A DNA stretch of 64,000 bases from Bacteroidales bacterium (GCA_015060885.1 SUXO01000002.1:57646-121645), one strand, 5' to 3'. Positions 54,456-63,755 are shown, counted from the stretch's first letter. The notes: generated by a model from the sequence alone, not told the origin. Numbers and translations: made by a program.

Positions 54456-55430
54456 ATGAATACAGCAATAATCTTGGTTAATTGGCATGGAGCCGATGAT
54501 ACAATTGCTTGTCTTGAATCGTTCTTGCAGGTAAAAGAACCTCATTTCGTGGTTATAGCCGATAATGCCTCAACCGATGGCTCGCCGGAACGTATACAGC
54601 AATGGCTCAATGAGAATTATTCGAAAGGTTACGTCTCTTCCTATAAGTTGGTGCGCCTTGATGCAAATTATGGCTTTGCCGTCGGCAACAATAAAGCATT
54701 GGCTGTTGCAATGCAGTATAACCCCGATTATTGTATGTTGTTGAACAACGATACAGAAGTTGAACCCGATTTCTTGAAAAAGTTAACTGATTATGCGCAG
54801 GCAAATCCTAACGTTAAGGTTCTTTCACCCTGTATATGTTACTATTACGACAAAAATAAAATATGGTTTACTGGGGGAAAACTGACTTTTGCCACAAGAA
54901 AGAATGTTAATATTACACCATTTGCATCAGAACTGGGGAGTGAACCATTTGCAATATCTTATATTTCGGGCTGTGCTCTATTCTTCGATACATCGGTGTT
55001 GAATGAGCGTTACGAATTGTTGTATAATGGTTTCTTCTTTGGTGAGGAGGATTACGAATTCTCTTTAAGAATGAAAAAGCAAGGAATAAGGATGGCATGT
55101 GTTCCTGCTTCAAAAGTATATCATAAAGTGGGTGCATCTCAAAAAAATACAAATGACTCTCGTGGCTTGGGGCGTGTGTATATGTATTATCATAATCGTT
55201 TAATATGTAATAGAATGTATGAGAATAAGATAGTGTTCTATTTGATATGCGTGCTTAATGGTATTACCTGTTTAAAATACTTCAAGAGATATACAGGTTC
55301 TTGGAAAGTGGCCATAAAACTATTTAAACAATTAATGAATGATGTGAGAGTGAAGGATGGGTTCGATTATAACGACTTTCGTTCTTTAATGTTTGACGAT
55401 AACTATTTCTCATTTGATATAAGAGGTTGA
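54456..55430 (+). CDS. Family 2 glycosyltransferase
   Basis: This 324-residue GT2 enzyme starts AIILVNWHGADDTIACLES, with DNASTDGS for nucleotide binding and LLNNDTEVEPDFL containing the metal-binding acidic residues. FFGEEDYEFSLRMKK provides the probable catalytic base. It resembles rhamnosyltransferases of the WbbL group; the sugar is not assignable. Cytoplasmic-face membrane association is likely. Confidence 0.88.
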   Translation: MNTAIILVNWHGADDTIACLESFLQVKEPHFVVIADNASTDGSPERIQQWLNENYSKGYVSSYKLVRLDANYGFAVGNNKALAVAMQYNPDYCMLLNNDTEVEPDFLKKLTDYAQANPNVKVLSPCICYYYDKNKIWFTGGKLTFATRKNVNITPFASELGSEPFAISYISGCALFFDTSVLNERYELLYNGFFFGEEDYEFSLRMKKQGIRMACVPASKVYHKVGASQKNTNDSRGLGRVYMYYHNRLICNRMYENKIVFYLICVLNGITCLKYFKRYTGSWKVAIKLFKQLMNDVRVKDGFDYNDFRSLMFDDNYFSFDIRG

Positions 55431-55435
55431 ATTCT

Positions 55436-56656
55436 ATGGGATATTCAAAACATAAGATTCAAGTTGTTTATTTGTATATATCAACTATTTTAGGCTCGTT
55501 ATTGGGCTTTGTAACCTCAATTGTAAATACGAATTTTATATCAGATTCGGATTATGGTGATGTGCGATATGTGCAGAATCTAATAACTTTGTTTGCATCT
55601 TTGTTGTTGTTTGGCTATTTTTTAAGTGGCAGCCGCCTATTAGCTGTTTCTAATGATAAAAAATATAGCTCTCGTGTACGAGGTGCTATGGTTGTAGTAT
55701 TGGCGATATGTTCTATAATTCTTATTTGTACAACTTTGATATCGGCATTATTACATAAAGAGAGCGGAACAATGTCGCTATTCATAATATCCCTTCCGGT
55801 ATGTATGTATCCGCTGTTTACAAATTATATAAATACGACAGCACAAGGCGATAATCATATTGGTCGTTTGGCAATATCGCGTGTGCTCCCGGCTTCGTTA
55901 TATGTTCCAATCGCCTATTTGTTGTATTCAAATGTATCGGTGACTTCCTCTCTTATGATATTGTTACAGTGGGGGGTGTATTGCATTGTATTACTATTTG
56001 TTATTTTATCTACTCGCCCGGCATTTAATAATCTAAAATCGGTTTTTTTAGATTTGAAAGTTGAAAACGAGTCTTATGGTAAGCATCTCTATTATGGTTC
56101 TCTGTTGATGGTTGCGACAAATTATTTAGCAGGTGTTACGCTTGGCATTTTTAATGACGATAATGTAAATGTAGGATATTATACTCTGGCCTTAACATTG
56201 ACAGCTCCATTGGCTTATTTGCCGGGAATTATAGGTACTGCTTATTTTAAAAAATTTGTAAATGAACCGCGTATACCAATAAATGTTTTAAAAGGAACGC
56301 TAATAATTACATTACTGTCATGCTTGTGTTTTATTGTTTTTATTAAATTTGTAGTGGAACTTTTCTATCCAGCGTCATATATGCCTGTGGGAGGATATGC
56401 AGCTTGGATGGCTGTGGGATTTTCAGTTCATGGCATTGGAGATATGATAAACAGATTTTTGGGTTCTCACGGTGAAGGTGTTTCAATTCGTAATAGTAGT
56501 TATGCGTGTGGAATATTTAAGATAACAGGCTTTGTGTTTCTTGTGTGGCTTTGGGATATTAATGGTGCTTTATTAACAAATATATTGAGTTCTTTTGTAT
56601 ATTGTGCCAGTCTTCTATACTATTATATTAAATATATTAAATTAGAATATAAATGA
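55436..56656 (+). CDS. Oligosaccharide flippase (Wzx-like)
   Basis: A 406-residue polytopic membrane protein with about twelve hydrophobic segments in two halves. It starts YLYISTILGSLLGFVTSIVNT, typical of the Wzx/MOP group. It moves lipid-linked repeat units across the membrane. An upstream TTG overlapping the preceding stop is an alternative start. Overlaps the next gene by 4 bp. Confidence 0.86.
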   Translation: MGYSKHKIQVVYLYISTILGSLLGFVTSIVNTNFISDSDYGDVRYVQNLITLFASLLLFGYFLSGSRLLAVSNDKKYSSRVRGAMVVVLAICSIILICTTLISALLHKESGTMSLFIISLPVCMYPLFTNYINTTAQGDNHIGRLAISRVLPASLYVPIAYLLYSNVSVTSSLMILLQWGVYCIVLLFVILSTRPAFNNLKSVFLDLKVENESYGKHLYYGSLLMVATNYLAGVTLGIFNDDNVNVGYYTLALTLTAPLAYLPGIIGTAYFKKFVNEPRIPINVLKGTLIITLLSCLCFIVFIKFVVELFYPASYMPVGGYAAWMAVGFSVHGIGDMINRFLGSHGEGVSIRNSSYACGIFKITGFVFLVWLWDINGALLTNILSSFVYCASLLYYYIKYIKLEYK

Positions 56657-57690
56657 AAATATTGTATTTTGGTAACATATTATCAGGACACGGATATACA
56701 CCAACAGTTATTGAAAGTCTGAGCCGCTTGTTGAATTGTGGTGATATTCGAGTTTACACATCTTCGAACAAAAAGAATAAGGTTCTGCGTTTGCTCGATA
56801 TGATATATTTTTTCTTTTCAAGAAAGAAAGGTACGGATGTGGTGCTTATAGATACATATAGCACTATGAACTTTTGGTATGCTGCAATTATAGCGATGTT
56901 GTCAAATTTGTTTAATATAAAGTATATACCTATTCTTCATGGTGGTAAATTGCCTGAACGGTTGGATAAATCTCCGTATGTGTCAAAAAAGATTTTTATG
57001 AATAGTGCAATGAATGTTGCTCCCTCAGGTTATTTATATAAAGAGTTTTGTGCGCGTGGGTATAAGAATACTACCATAATACATAATTTTATAAATGAAA
57101 ATAATTATAAACCTATAAAAAGAAAACCAATTGTAGTACCACGACTTTTATGGGTGCGTTCTTTTTCTGAGGTGTATAATCCTATTATGGCAGTAATGCT
57201 ATTGGGTGAACTAAAAAAGAAATACCCCGATGCAACTCTTTTAATGATTGGTGGCTACGGTGGAGGTCGTGAGTGCTTTGATAATACGTTGTCGAAAGCT
57301 GTAGCTTTGGGGCTTGATGATTCAATAGAGTTTACAGGTAAATTAAGCAAGGAAGAATGGATAGAACGCTCTAAGGAGTGTAATATATTTATAAATACGA
57401 CCAATGCGGATAATACACCTGTGAGTGTCATAGAGGCTATGGCATTAGGCTTGCCAGTTGTTTCGACTAATGTTGGTGGAATCCCATATATTATAGATGA
57501 TGGGGTTGATGGATTGCTTGTTGCGCCTAACGATATAAATGCAATGGTTGAGTGTGTGCATAAATTAACGAGTGATGTGAGATTGTTTGATAATATAATA
57601 GAGAATAGTATAAAAAAATCGCAATCTTTTTATTCTTCATCTGTAAAAGAGAACTGGATTACCTTATTATATAAAATAATAAACAAATAG
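56653..57690 (+). CDS. Family 4 glycosyltransferase
   Basis: A 345-residue GT-B protein. The C-terminal domain has the GT4 signature NTPVSVIEAMALGLPVVSTN with the E-x7-E pair, then GGIPYIIDDGVDGLLV. The N-terminal domain includes YIPILHGGKLPERL. Retaining transferase that adds one sugar of the repeat unit. Confidence 0.9.
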   Translation: MKILYFGNILSGHGYTPTVIESLSRLLNCGDIRVYTSSNKKNKVLRLLDMIYFFFSRKKGTDVVLIDTYSTMNFWYAAIIAMLSNLFNIKYIPILHGGKLPERLDKSPYVSKKIFMNSAMNVAPSGYLYKEFCARGYKNTTIIHNFINENNYKPIKRKPIVVPRLLWVRSFSEVYNPIMAVMLLGELKKKYPDATLLMIGGYGGGRECFDNTLSKAVALGLDDSIEFTGKLSKEEWIERSKECNIFINTTNADNTPVSVIEAMALGLPVVSTNVGGIPYIIDDGVDGLLVAPNDINAMVECVHKLTSDVRLFDNIIENSIKKSQSFYSSSVKENWITLLYKIINK

Positions 57691-57695
57691 TGATT

Positions 57696-58664
57696 ATGGG
57701 CCTAAAAAACAGAATAAGAGAGAGAGCTAAGAAAAGTTATATAGTTCGCAAACTATTTAATTGGTACTGCACCAAGTGCTTTAAGCGTAACCCTCAGGAA
57801 CTTGCCTCAAAAGATTATAAACGTGTTATGGGGCGCGAACTGAATTGGGCAAATCCAAGAAATCTTATAGAAAAAATATATTGGTTAATCTTTAACACCG
57901 ATACAACTCTATGGAGTATTTGTGCCGATAAATATCGTGTACGCGATTTTGTGAAAGAAAGAGGTTGTGGCGAAATGCTTAATAAACTTTATGGTTACTG
58001 GGAAAGAGTAGATGATATTGATTATGACAATTTGCCTAATTCATTTGTTTTGAAGACTACAAATTCAAGTGGTCAGATAATTGTTGTTAAGGATAAATCG
58101 AATTTAGATGTAGTTAAAACAAACAAGAAACTTAATAGATGGATGAACTTTGTTTATGGATTGACCTCTGCTCAGTTGCATTATATGCATATAAAACCGG
58201 CAATTATTGCAGAAGAATTCTTGGAGAATAAAGTTGAGCCTTCTAAAATGCTTGTGGATTATAAGATATGGTGTTTTAATGGCGTCCCGGAATCTATATT
58301 AGTTGTGTTTGATAGAGAGGGAGAAAATTATAAACTATCGGTATTTGATTTAGAGTGGAACAATATATCGGAAAAGGCTTTAAGAGTTGATTCTCCTCAT
58401 TATAGTGGTATAAATGTTTTAAAACCTGCATCATTTGAAAAAATGATGGATGCTGCAAAGAAGTTATCAAAAGGCTTCCCTGAGGTTAGGGTCGATTTTT
58501 ATGATATAGCCGGAAAACCATTTTTTGGTGAATTGACATTTTCAACCGGTTATGGATATTTTACGGATGATTATTATGATTATCTTGGTGATAAAGTTGA
58601 TATAAAAGGCGTGAAGAGAATTCCAACGAAAGATATAATATCATCAATTAAAATTGATGGATGA
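57696..58664 (+). CDS. TupA-like ATP-grasp protein
   Basis: The 322-residue protein has YRVRDFVKERGCGEMLNKLYG, then SFVLKTTNSSGQIIVV and later PEVRVDFYDIAGKPFFGELTFSTGYG, the pattern of the TupA-like ATP-grasp family found in polysaccharide loci. These proteins may attach amino acids or related groups to sugars. GTG at 57690 is an alternative start. Last gene of the AT-rich segment. Confidence 0.8.
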   Translation: MGLKNRIRERAKKSYIVRKLFNWYCTKCFKRNPQELASKDYKRVMGRELNWANPRNLIEKIYWLIFNTDTTLWSICADKYRVRDFVKERGCGEMLNKLYGYWERVDDIDYDNLPNSFVLKTTNSSGQIIVVKDKSNLDVVKTNKKLNRWMNFVYGLTSAQLHYMHIKPAIIAEEFLENKVEPSKMLVDYKIWCFNGVPESILVVFDREGENYKLSVFDLEWNNISEKALRVDSPHYSGINVLKPASFEKMMDAAKKLSKGFPEVRVDFYDIAGKPFFGELTFSTGYGYFTDDYYDYLGDKVDIKGVKRIPTKDIISSIKIDG

Positions 58665-58715
58665 TTACAAAGTTGTTTTTATTTGTCTATATAAATAAAA
58701 TATGAATTTGTGTCA

Positions 58716-59903
58716 ATGAAAGTACTTATAGTTTCCTTTTATTACGAACCCGAACTGGGAGCAGCCCCCAGCCGTATAACAAACCTTGCCAAAGGGTTGA
58801 AGAACAGTGGTGTGGATGTCGATGTGCTCACCTGTATGCCCAATTACCCCAAAGGAAAGATATTCAAAGGGTATAAAGGCCGTTTCTCAAAGAAAGAGGT
58901 TGTCGACGGCATAAATGTATACCGTTATTGGACTTACGCCACAGTGTCGAAAAATCCTTTCAAGCGTGTGCTTGCAATGACATCCTATGCTGCCACTATG
59001 TGGGCATTCGCCTTTAAACGCAAACTCATAAAGAGTTACGACCGTGTTATAATACAGTCGCCGCCAATTCTTGTGGCTGCATCGGCAATAAGGCTTTTCG
59101 GCAAGTGCTTCGGCAAGCAGACTATCCTTAATATATCCGACCTGTGGCCAATGTCGGCAGTGGAGCTTGGCTTTGTGCGCGAGGGCAGCCGTTCATACAA
59201 AGTGCTTTCGGGGCTCGAACGTTATATCTACAAGAACGCATCGGCCATAATGGGGCAGTCGCAGGAAATCCTGGAACACGTGCTTGCGATGTTTCCCGGT
59301 AAAAAGACTTTCTTGTACCGCAATCTGCAACCCGAACATCACGGCGAGGTTGTATCGAAGAAGAGAAATAGACCGCTCAAAATAGTATATGCGGGCCTCT
59401 TTGGCGTTGCGCAGGATATATACTCCCTGTTACGCTCGATAGATTTTGCGGCTATGGGTGTTGAAATGCATCTTTATGGCGGCGGTAACCAGACAAAGAT
59501 GATTGAGGAGTATATAAAGGGTGGCGATAAGAATATATGGTATCACGGCTATTTGGCCAAGCAGGAGATGAGCAGTGCGTTGAGGAATTATGACCTCTCC
59601 ATTATACCGCTGGCGACCAATATCTACGGTGCTGTGCCTTCAAAGATATTCGACCTTTTGCCCGAAGGTATTCCCATACTGTTCAGTGGAGTGGGTGAGG
59701 GTGCACGCATTGTGGAGGAGTGCGGTTTCGGTCTTGTTTCAAAGCACGGCGATTACGTTGCTTTGGCCCGGAATATTGAAACCTTTGCCAAAATGAGTGA
59801 GGAGGATTATTTGAAGTATGTCGACAACTGTTTGCGTGAGTCGCGCACGACATTCTCTTTCGCTAATCAAATGGAGCGTTTCTGCAAGTTCATTGAAGAA
59901 TAA
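58716..59903 (+). CDS. Family 4 glycosyltransferase (WbuB-like)
   Basis: This 395-residue GT-B enzyme starts VLIVSFYYEPELGAAPSRI, which is characteristic of WbuB-type transferases acting on UDP-acetamido sugars. It has ISDLWPMSAVELGF and a late DLLPEGIPILFSGVGEGARIVEE. Base composition returns to that of the core genes. It follows the ATP-grasp gene after about 50 bp and closes the locus. Confidence 0.88.
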   Translation: MKVLIVSFYYEPELGAAPSRITNLAKGLKNSGVDVDVLTCMPNYPKGKIFKGYKGRFSKKEVVDGINVYRYWTYATVSKNPFKRVLAMTSYAATMWAFAFKRKLIKSYDRVIIQSPPILVAASAIRLFGKCFGKQTILNISDLWPMSAVELGFVREGSRSYKVLSGLERYIYKNASAIMGQSQEILEHVLAMFPGKKTFLYRNLQPEHHGEVVSKKRNRPLKIVYAGLFGVAQDIYSLLRSIDFAAMGVEMHLYGGGNQTKMIEEYIKGGDKNIWYHGYLAKQEMSSALRNYDLSIIPLATNIYGAVPSKIFDLLPEGIPILFSGVGEGARIVEECGFGLVSKHGDYVALARNIETFAKMSEEDYLKYVDNCLRESRTTFSFANQMERFCKFIEE

Positions 59904-60013
59904 CTTTCAAAGTGAAGCGGGAGTGCACTATTGTCTTTTTAAACTCTCCGTGGAGGTTTAAGTACACCTCCGCTTGAATACTCCCTCCTACGAAAAAAAA
60001 GAACTCAACGAGG

Positions 60014-60617
60014 CGTAGGTGCAGACCGATGTGTCTGCCCAAATGAAAGCACAACGCAAAACAATAGAACAGAAAAACAACTGTCCCTCTCGCAGAGGGA
60101 CGAGAAATTTACGTGTAAATTTCGGAGGGAGTGCTAAAATAGGTTCAGTAGCAAAAAGGTGTGGGCACTCACTATATACGGTACTAAACATTCTTTCTTT
60201 TGACTTCTCGGTGTTATTTGTCGGTTATTCTCTCATTGGAAATATATCTTTGACGTTCTTTGTCGCGCAAAGAACCAAACGCCCGGCACGCGAGAAAAAT
60301 CAGTCGCTCGGTTCTTTGTTCACGTCGCCCAAAGTCGAACCCTCAGTCGAACCTCCCTTGCCGTGTTTATCTTTCTCACATTTGCAGGGTGCTGCGGGAC
60401 TTCCTCAGTTAGTTGCCTTGCGGCACCTAACTCGCGGGCAAACATTCCTCGCACTCTCTCCTGCAAATGCTCGGATAAACACTGTGATTTTAACGGTGCC
60501 GGTTTCTTTTTGAGAATTACCATTGCAGGATATAATTCGTTACACAAAGGGTGCGTGAGAGAGCACAACTTATTAAAAGAATCAATTTGTCTACACAAAA
60601 TTCTACTGAACCCAATA
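60014..60617. repeat. Dispersed intergenic repeat, copy 2
   Basis: Almost the same as 2962-3675, including the initial hairpin module (60014-60040) and the shared block up to TTTGCAGGGTGCTGCG (60381-60396). A copy-specific 51 bp follows (60398-60448) with its own hairpin, AGTTAG-T-TGCC against GGCA-C-CTAACT at 60407-60432. The shared block resumes at 60449 with ACGGTGCCGGTTTC at 60493-60506. It fills the gap between the capsule locus and tRNA-Leu; no gene seen. Confidence 0.85.
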
Positions 60618-60690
60618 TATCGGCAAACCAATGAGTTACGCTGTGGTAATAAAGAAAACGGAGAGAGTTTTTCAACTTTCTCCGTTTCTG

Positions 60691-60772
60691 TACCCAGACC
60701 CGGGATCGAACCGGGATGGGTTGCCCCACTGGTGTTTGAGACCAGCGCGTCTACCGATTCCGCCATCTGGGC
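60691..60772 (-). tRNA. tRNA-Leu (anticodon CAA)
   Basis: An 82-nt class II tRNA on the minus strand: GCCCAGA/TCTGGGT acceptor stem with a closing wobble, D arm GGCGGAATCGGTAGAC, and anticodon CAA (complement of 60736-60738) in a CTGGT/ACCAG stem. It has a long variable arm and GGTTCGATCCC T arm. Reads UUG. CCA is not encoded. Confidence 0.94.
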
Positions 60773-60862
60773 AACTGTGCTTCTCAATTGCGATGCAAAG
60801 GTAATGCTTTTTGTTTACCACGCAAAGAAAAATAGACTTTTTTTGAAAAAAAGTTTTATTTG

Positions 60863-60894
60863 CTTGCCTATCTCGTTGAAAAAAAGTAATTTTG
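60863..60894 (+). promoter_or_regulatory. Promoter of the rplM operon
   Basis: CTTG (60863-60866) and TAATTTTG (60887-60894) are separated by 20 bp. The transcript would carry a leader of about 180 nt. Confidence 0.65.
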
Positions 60895-60899
60895 CAGGC

Positions 60900-61082
60900 C
60901 GATTATTATCAGCCCGTGAATCGGGCAATCGATACTTCCGGTCTCTGAGTTTGTTCACAACCCAGGTCCAGCCAACCGGGCGAGCAAGCGCGAAGAGGGT
61001 TTCTGCTATGCCTAATTCCGTGAGGTTCAAGCAGAGAAGTGTCGAGGAAATGGAATTATTAACTATTTTAAAAGGAATTAAA
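60900..61082 (+). ncRNA. Probable structured rplM leader
   Basis: The leader contains a GCCCG-TGAAT-CGGGC hairpin (60912-60926) and further GC-rich pairable segments, including CTGCT at about 61000 with AGCAG at 61031. L13-operon leaders are commonly autoregulatory binding sites in bacteria; the specific fold here is not proven. Confidence 0.4.
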
Positions 61083-61544
61083 GTGGATACTTTAAGCTAC
61101 AAAACAATTTCAGTAAACAAGGCAACAGCTCAGAAAGAGTGGGTTGTTGTAGATGCAACAGACCAGGTAATTGGTCGTCTTGGTTCAAAGGTAGCCAAGC
61201 TTTTGAGAGGTAAGTACAAACCCAGCTTTACTCCTAACGTAGACTGTGGTGATAACGTAATCATCATCAACGCAAGCAAGGTGAAGATGACCGGTAACAA
61301 ATGGACCGATCGCATTTATCTCCGTTTCTCAGGTTATCCCGGTGGCCAGAAACAATTTACACCTGCCGATGTTGCCAAAGGTTACAAAGGTTACGAGCGC
61401 TTGGTTAAGCATGTTGTAAGAGGTATGTTGCCCAAGAACCGTCTTGGCGATCACTTGCTCGACAACCTTTATATTTATGATGGCCCCGAGCACAACCACG
61501 CTGCTCAGTCGCCCAAAACAATCGATATTAACTCTTATAAATAA
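61083..61544 (+). CDS. rplM: 50S ribosomal protein L13
   Basis: 153 residues from the GTG at 61083, beginning VDTLSYKTISVNKAT as in Bacteroidota L13, with EWVVVDATDQVIGRLGSKVA and RGMLPKNRLG. An ATG at 61050 would add 11 residues (MELLTILKGIK) not usual in the family. The upstream in-frame extension across the tRNA is not coding. rpsI follows after 9 bp. Confidence 0.94.
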   Translation: MDTLSYKTISVNKATAQKEWVVVDATDQVIGRLGSKVAKLLRGKYKPSFTPNVDCGDNVIIINASKVKMTGNKWTDRIYLRFSGYPGGQKQFTPADVAKGYKGYERLVKHVVRGMLPKNRLGDHLLDNLYIYDGPEHNHAAQSPKTIDINSYK

Positions 61545-61553
61545 TAACAGCAG

Positions 61554-61940
61554 ATGGAAATGGTAAATGCATTAGGCAGACGTAAAAGCGCAGTTGCCCG
61601 TATTTTCGTTACTGAGGGTACCGGAAAAATTACTATCAACAAAAAGGATCTGCAGGATTATTTCCCTTCAAGCATTCTTCAGTACGTTGTTAAACAACCT
61701 CTGATGGCTGTTGATGCAGTGGAGAAATATGACATCAAAGTTAACCTTGACGGTGGCGGTTTCACAGGTCAGTCACAGGCATTGCGTCTTGCAATCGCTC
61801 GTGCTCTTGTAAAGATTAACGCCGACGACAAGAAGGCTTTGCGTTCCGAAGGATTCCTCACTCGCGATGCTCGTGAGGTTGAGCGTAAGAAACCCGGTCA
61901 GCCCAAGGCTCGTCGTAGATTCCAGTTCAGTAAACGTTAA
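61554..61940 (+). CDS. rpsI: 30S ribosomal protein S9
   Basis: 128 residues with NALGRRKSAVARIFV at the N-terminus, GGGFTGQSQALRLAIARAL in the middle and the basic C-terminal tail ending FQFSKR that reaches the ribosomal P site. Complete and conventional. Confidence 0.96.
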   Translation: MEMVNALGRRKSAVARIFVTEGTGKITINKKDLQDYFPSSILQYVVKQPLMAVDAVEKYDIKVNLDGGGFTGQSQALRLAIARALVKINADDKKALRSEGFLTRDAREVERKKPGQPKARRRFQFSKR

Positions 61941-61960
61941 TATTCGGTCTCGAAATATAC

Positions 61961-62028
61961 GTTTAGTATCTAAACCACTCGGGACTTCACCTTATATAAT
62001 ATATAATTGGTGGGCTACCCGGGAGGTT
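61961..62028 (+). ncRNA. Structured rpsB leader with alternative hairpins
   Basis: A long stem is formed by AACC (61973-61976), CTCGGG (61978-61983) and CACC (61988-61991) pairing with GGTG (62009-62012), CCCGGG (62018-62023) and GGTT (62025-62028), with one G-T wobble. An upstream hairpin GTTTAG-TAT-CTAAAC (61961-61975) uses some of the same bases, so the two cannot form together. It sits about 50 nt before rpsB, a typical place for S2 autoregulation. Confidence 0.6.
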
Positions 62029-62076
62029 GGTTAAAAATTAACTAAAAAGAAGGTAAACATTAAAAATTAAAACAAA

Positions 62077-62892
62077 ATGTCTAGAATTACATTTGACACA
62101 CTTTTGGAGGCCGGTGCACACTTCGGTCACTTGAAACGTAAATGGAATCCCGCAATGGCTCCCTACATCTTTATGGAGCGCAATGGTATCCACATTATAG
62201 ATTTGCACAAGACAGCAGCTATGACTGAAACTGCTGCCGAGGCTTTGAAGCAAATCGCAAAAAGCGGTAAGAAAATCCTCTTCGTTTCTACAAAGAAACA
62301 GCTCAAAGAGATTGTAGCCGAGAAGGCACAATCAGTAGCAATGCCCTATGTAATAGAGCGTTGGCCCGGTGGTATGCTCACAAACTTCCCCACAATCCGC
62401 AAGGCTGTGAAGAAGATGGCTACAATCGACAAGCTCACACAGGACGGTACATACTCAAACCTTTCAAAGCGTGAAATTCTTCAAATTTCACGTCAGCGTG
62501 CGAAGCTCGACAAGAACCTCGGTTCAATCGCCGACCTTACACGTCTTCCCTCGGCTATCTTCGTAGTTGATGTTCTCAAAGAGAATATCGCTGTTCACGA
62601 GGCTAACCGTTTGGGTATCCCCGTATTTGCTATCGTTGATACAAACTCTAACCCCAACAACATCGACTTCGTTATCCCCGCAAACGATGACGCAACAAAA
62701 TCGGTAGAGGTAATCCTCGACGCTTGCTGTGCTGCCATCGCTGAGGGCTTGGAAGAGCGCAAGGTTGAAAAGGTAGACGCTGCTGAGGCTACCGAGGGTG
62801 CAGAGGAGAATGCAGAGAAGAAGCCTGCTCGTCGTCGCACAACACGTGCTCGCGCTGCAAAAGCCGAGGAGACAACAGAGGCAGCAGAGTAA
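62077..62892 (+). CDS. rpsB: 30S ribosomal protein S2
   Basis: 271 residues with LLEAGAHFGHLKRKWNPAM, the FVSTKKQ segment, RWPGGMLTNF and DLTRLPSAIFVVDV, all S2 landmarks. The C-terminal 40 residues form an Ala/Glu-rich then Arg-rich extension (KKPARRRTTRARAAK) that is common in Bacteroidota S2 and absent from E. coli. tsf follows after 41 bp. Confidence 0.96.
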   Translation: MSRITFDTLLEAGAHFGHLKRKWNPAMAPYIFMERNGIHIIDLHKTAAMTETAAEALKQIAKSGKKILFVSTKKQLKEIVAEKAQSVAMPYVIERWPGGMLTNFPTIRKAVKKMATIDKLTQDGTYSNLSKREILQISRQRAKLDKNLGSIADLTRLPSAIFVVDVLKENIAVHEANRLGIPVFAIVDTNSNPNNIDFVIPANDDATKSVEVILDACCAAIAEGLEERKVEKVDAAEATEGAEENAEKKPARRRTTRARAAKAEETTEAAE

Positions 62893-62933
62893 TCTACTCA
62901 TTATTTATTAACTATTAAAATTATATTACTACT

Positions 62934-63755
62934 ATGGCTGTAACAATGGCTGATATTTCCAAGCTCCGTACAATGACCGGAGCCGGTATGATGGATTGCA
63001 AGAATGCTTTGACCGAGGCCGAAGGCGATTTCGACAAGGCAGTTGAGATAATCCGCAAGAAGGGACAGTTGGTAGCTGCTAAACGTAGCGACCGTGAGGC
63101 TTCGGAGGGTTGTGTACTTGTAAAGGCCGAGAATGGCTTTGCTGCTATTATTGCCTTGAAGTGCGAGACCGACTTCGTTGCTACAAACGCCGATTTCGTG
63201 AAGCTCACACAGGATATTCTTGACGCTGCGGTTGCTGCAAAGTGTCAGACTATCGAGGAGGTTCAGGCACTTCCCCTTGGCGAGGGTACCGTACAGGATG
63301 CTATCGTAGCTCGTACAGGTATCACCGGTGAGAAGATGGAGCTCGACGGTTACAAGACTCTTGTTGGCGACAACATCTACACTTACAACCACCAGAAGAA
63401 GAATATGCTCTGCACAATGGTAGCTCTTTCACAGGCTAACGAGGAGGCAGGTCACGAGATTGCTATGCAGATTGCTGCATCGGCTCCTCTTGCACTCACA
63501 AGCGAGGATCTCGATCCCACAGTGGTTGCAAAAGAGCGCGCTGTTGCCGAGGACAAAGCTCGTGAGGAGGGCAAGCCCGAAAATATGATTGCTCGCATTG
63601 CCGACGGCCGTATACAGAAGTTCTACAAAGAGGTTTGCCTCTTGCAGCAGGGCTATTGCCAGAACGAGAAGATTTCTGTTGCCGATTTCTTGAAAGGCTT
63701 CGACAAGGAGCTTACAGCAACAGGCTTCCAGCGTTTTACATTGCGTGCCGAGTAA
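62934..63755 (+). CDS. tsf: Elongation factor Ts
   Basis: 273 residues. The N-terminal UBA-like region (ISKLRTMTGAGMMDCKNALTEAEGDFDKAV) binds EF-Tu, and CETDFVATNADF is the EF-Ts signature. A central dimerisation domain and the C-terminal module (PENMIARIADGRIQKFYKEVCLLQQ) follow. It exchanges GDP on EF-Tu. Conserved partner of rpsB. Confidence 0.96.
   Translation: MAVTMADISKLRTMTGAGMMDCKNALTEAEGDFDKAVEIIRKKGQLVAAKRSDREASEGCVLVKAENGFAAIIALKCETDFVATNADFVKLTQDILDAAVAAKCQTIEEVQALPLGEGTVQDAIVARTGITGEKMELDGYKTLVGDNIYTYNHQKKNMLCTMVALSQANEEAGHEIAMQIAASAPLALTSEDLDPTVVAKERAVAEDKAREEGKPENMIARIADGRIQKFYKEVCLLQQGYCQNEKISVADFLKGFDKELTATGFQRFTLRAE

Noticed and set aside
60363..61544. 393-codon frame running through tRNA-Leu into rplM
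   Set aside because: Its first part is repeat and antisense tRNA sequence; only the L13 portion is real.
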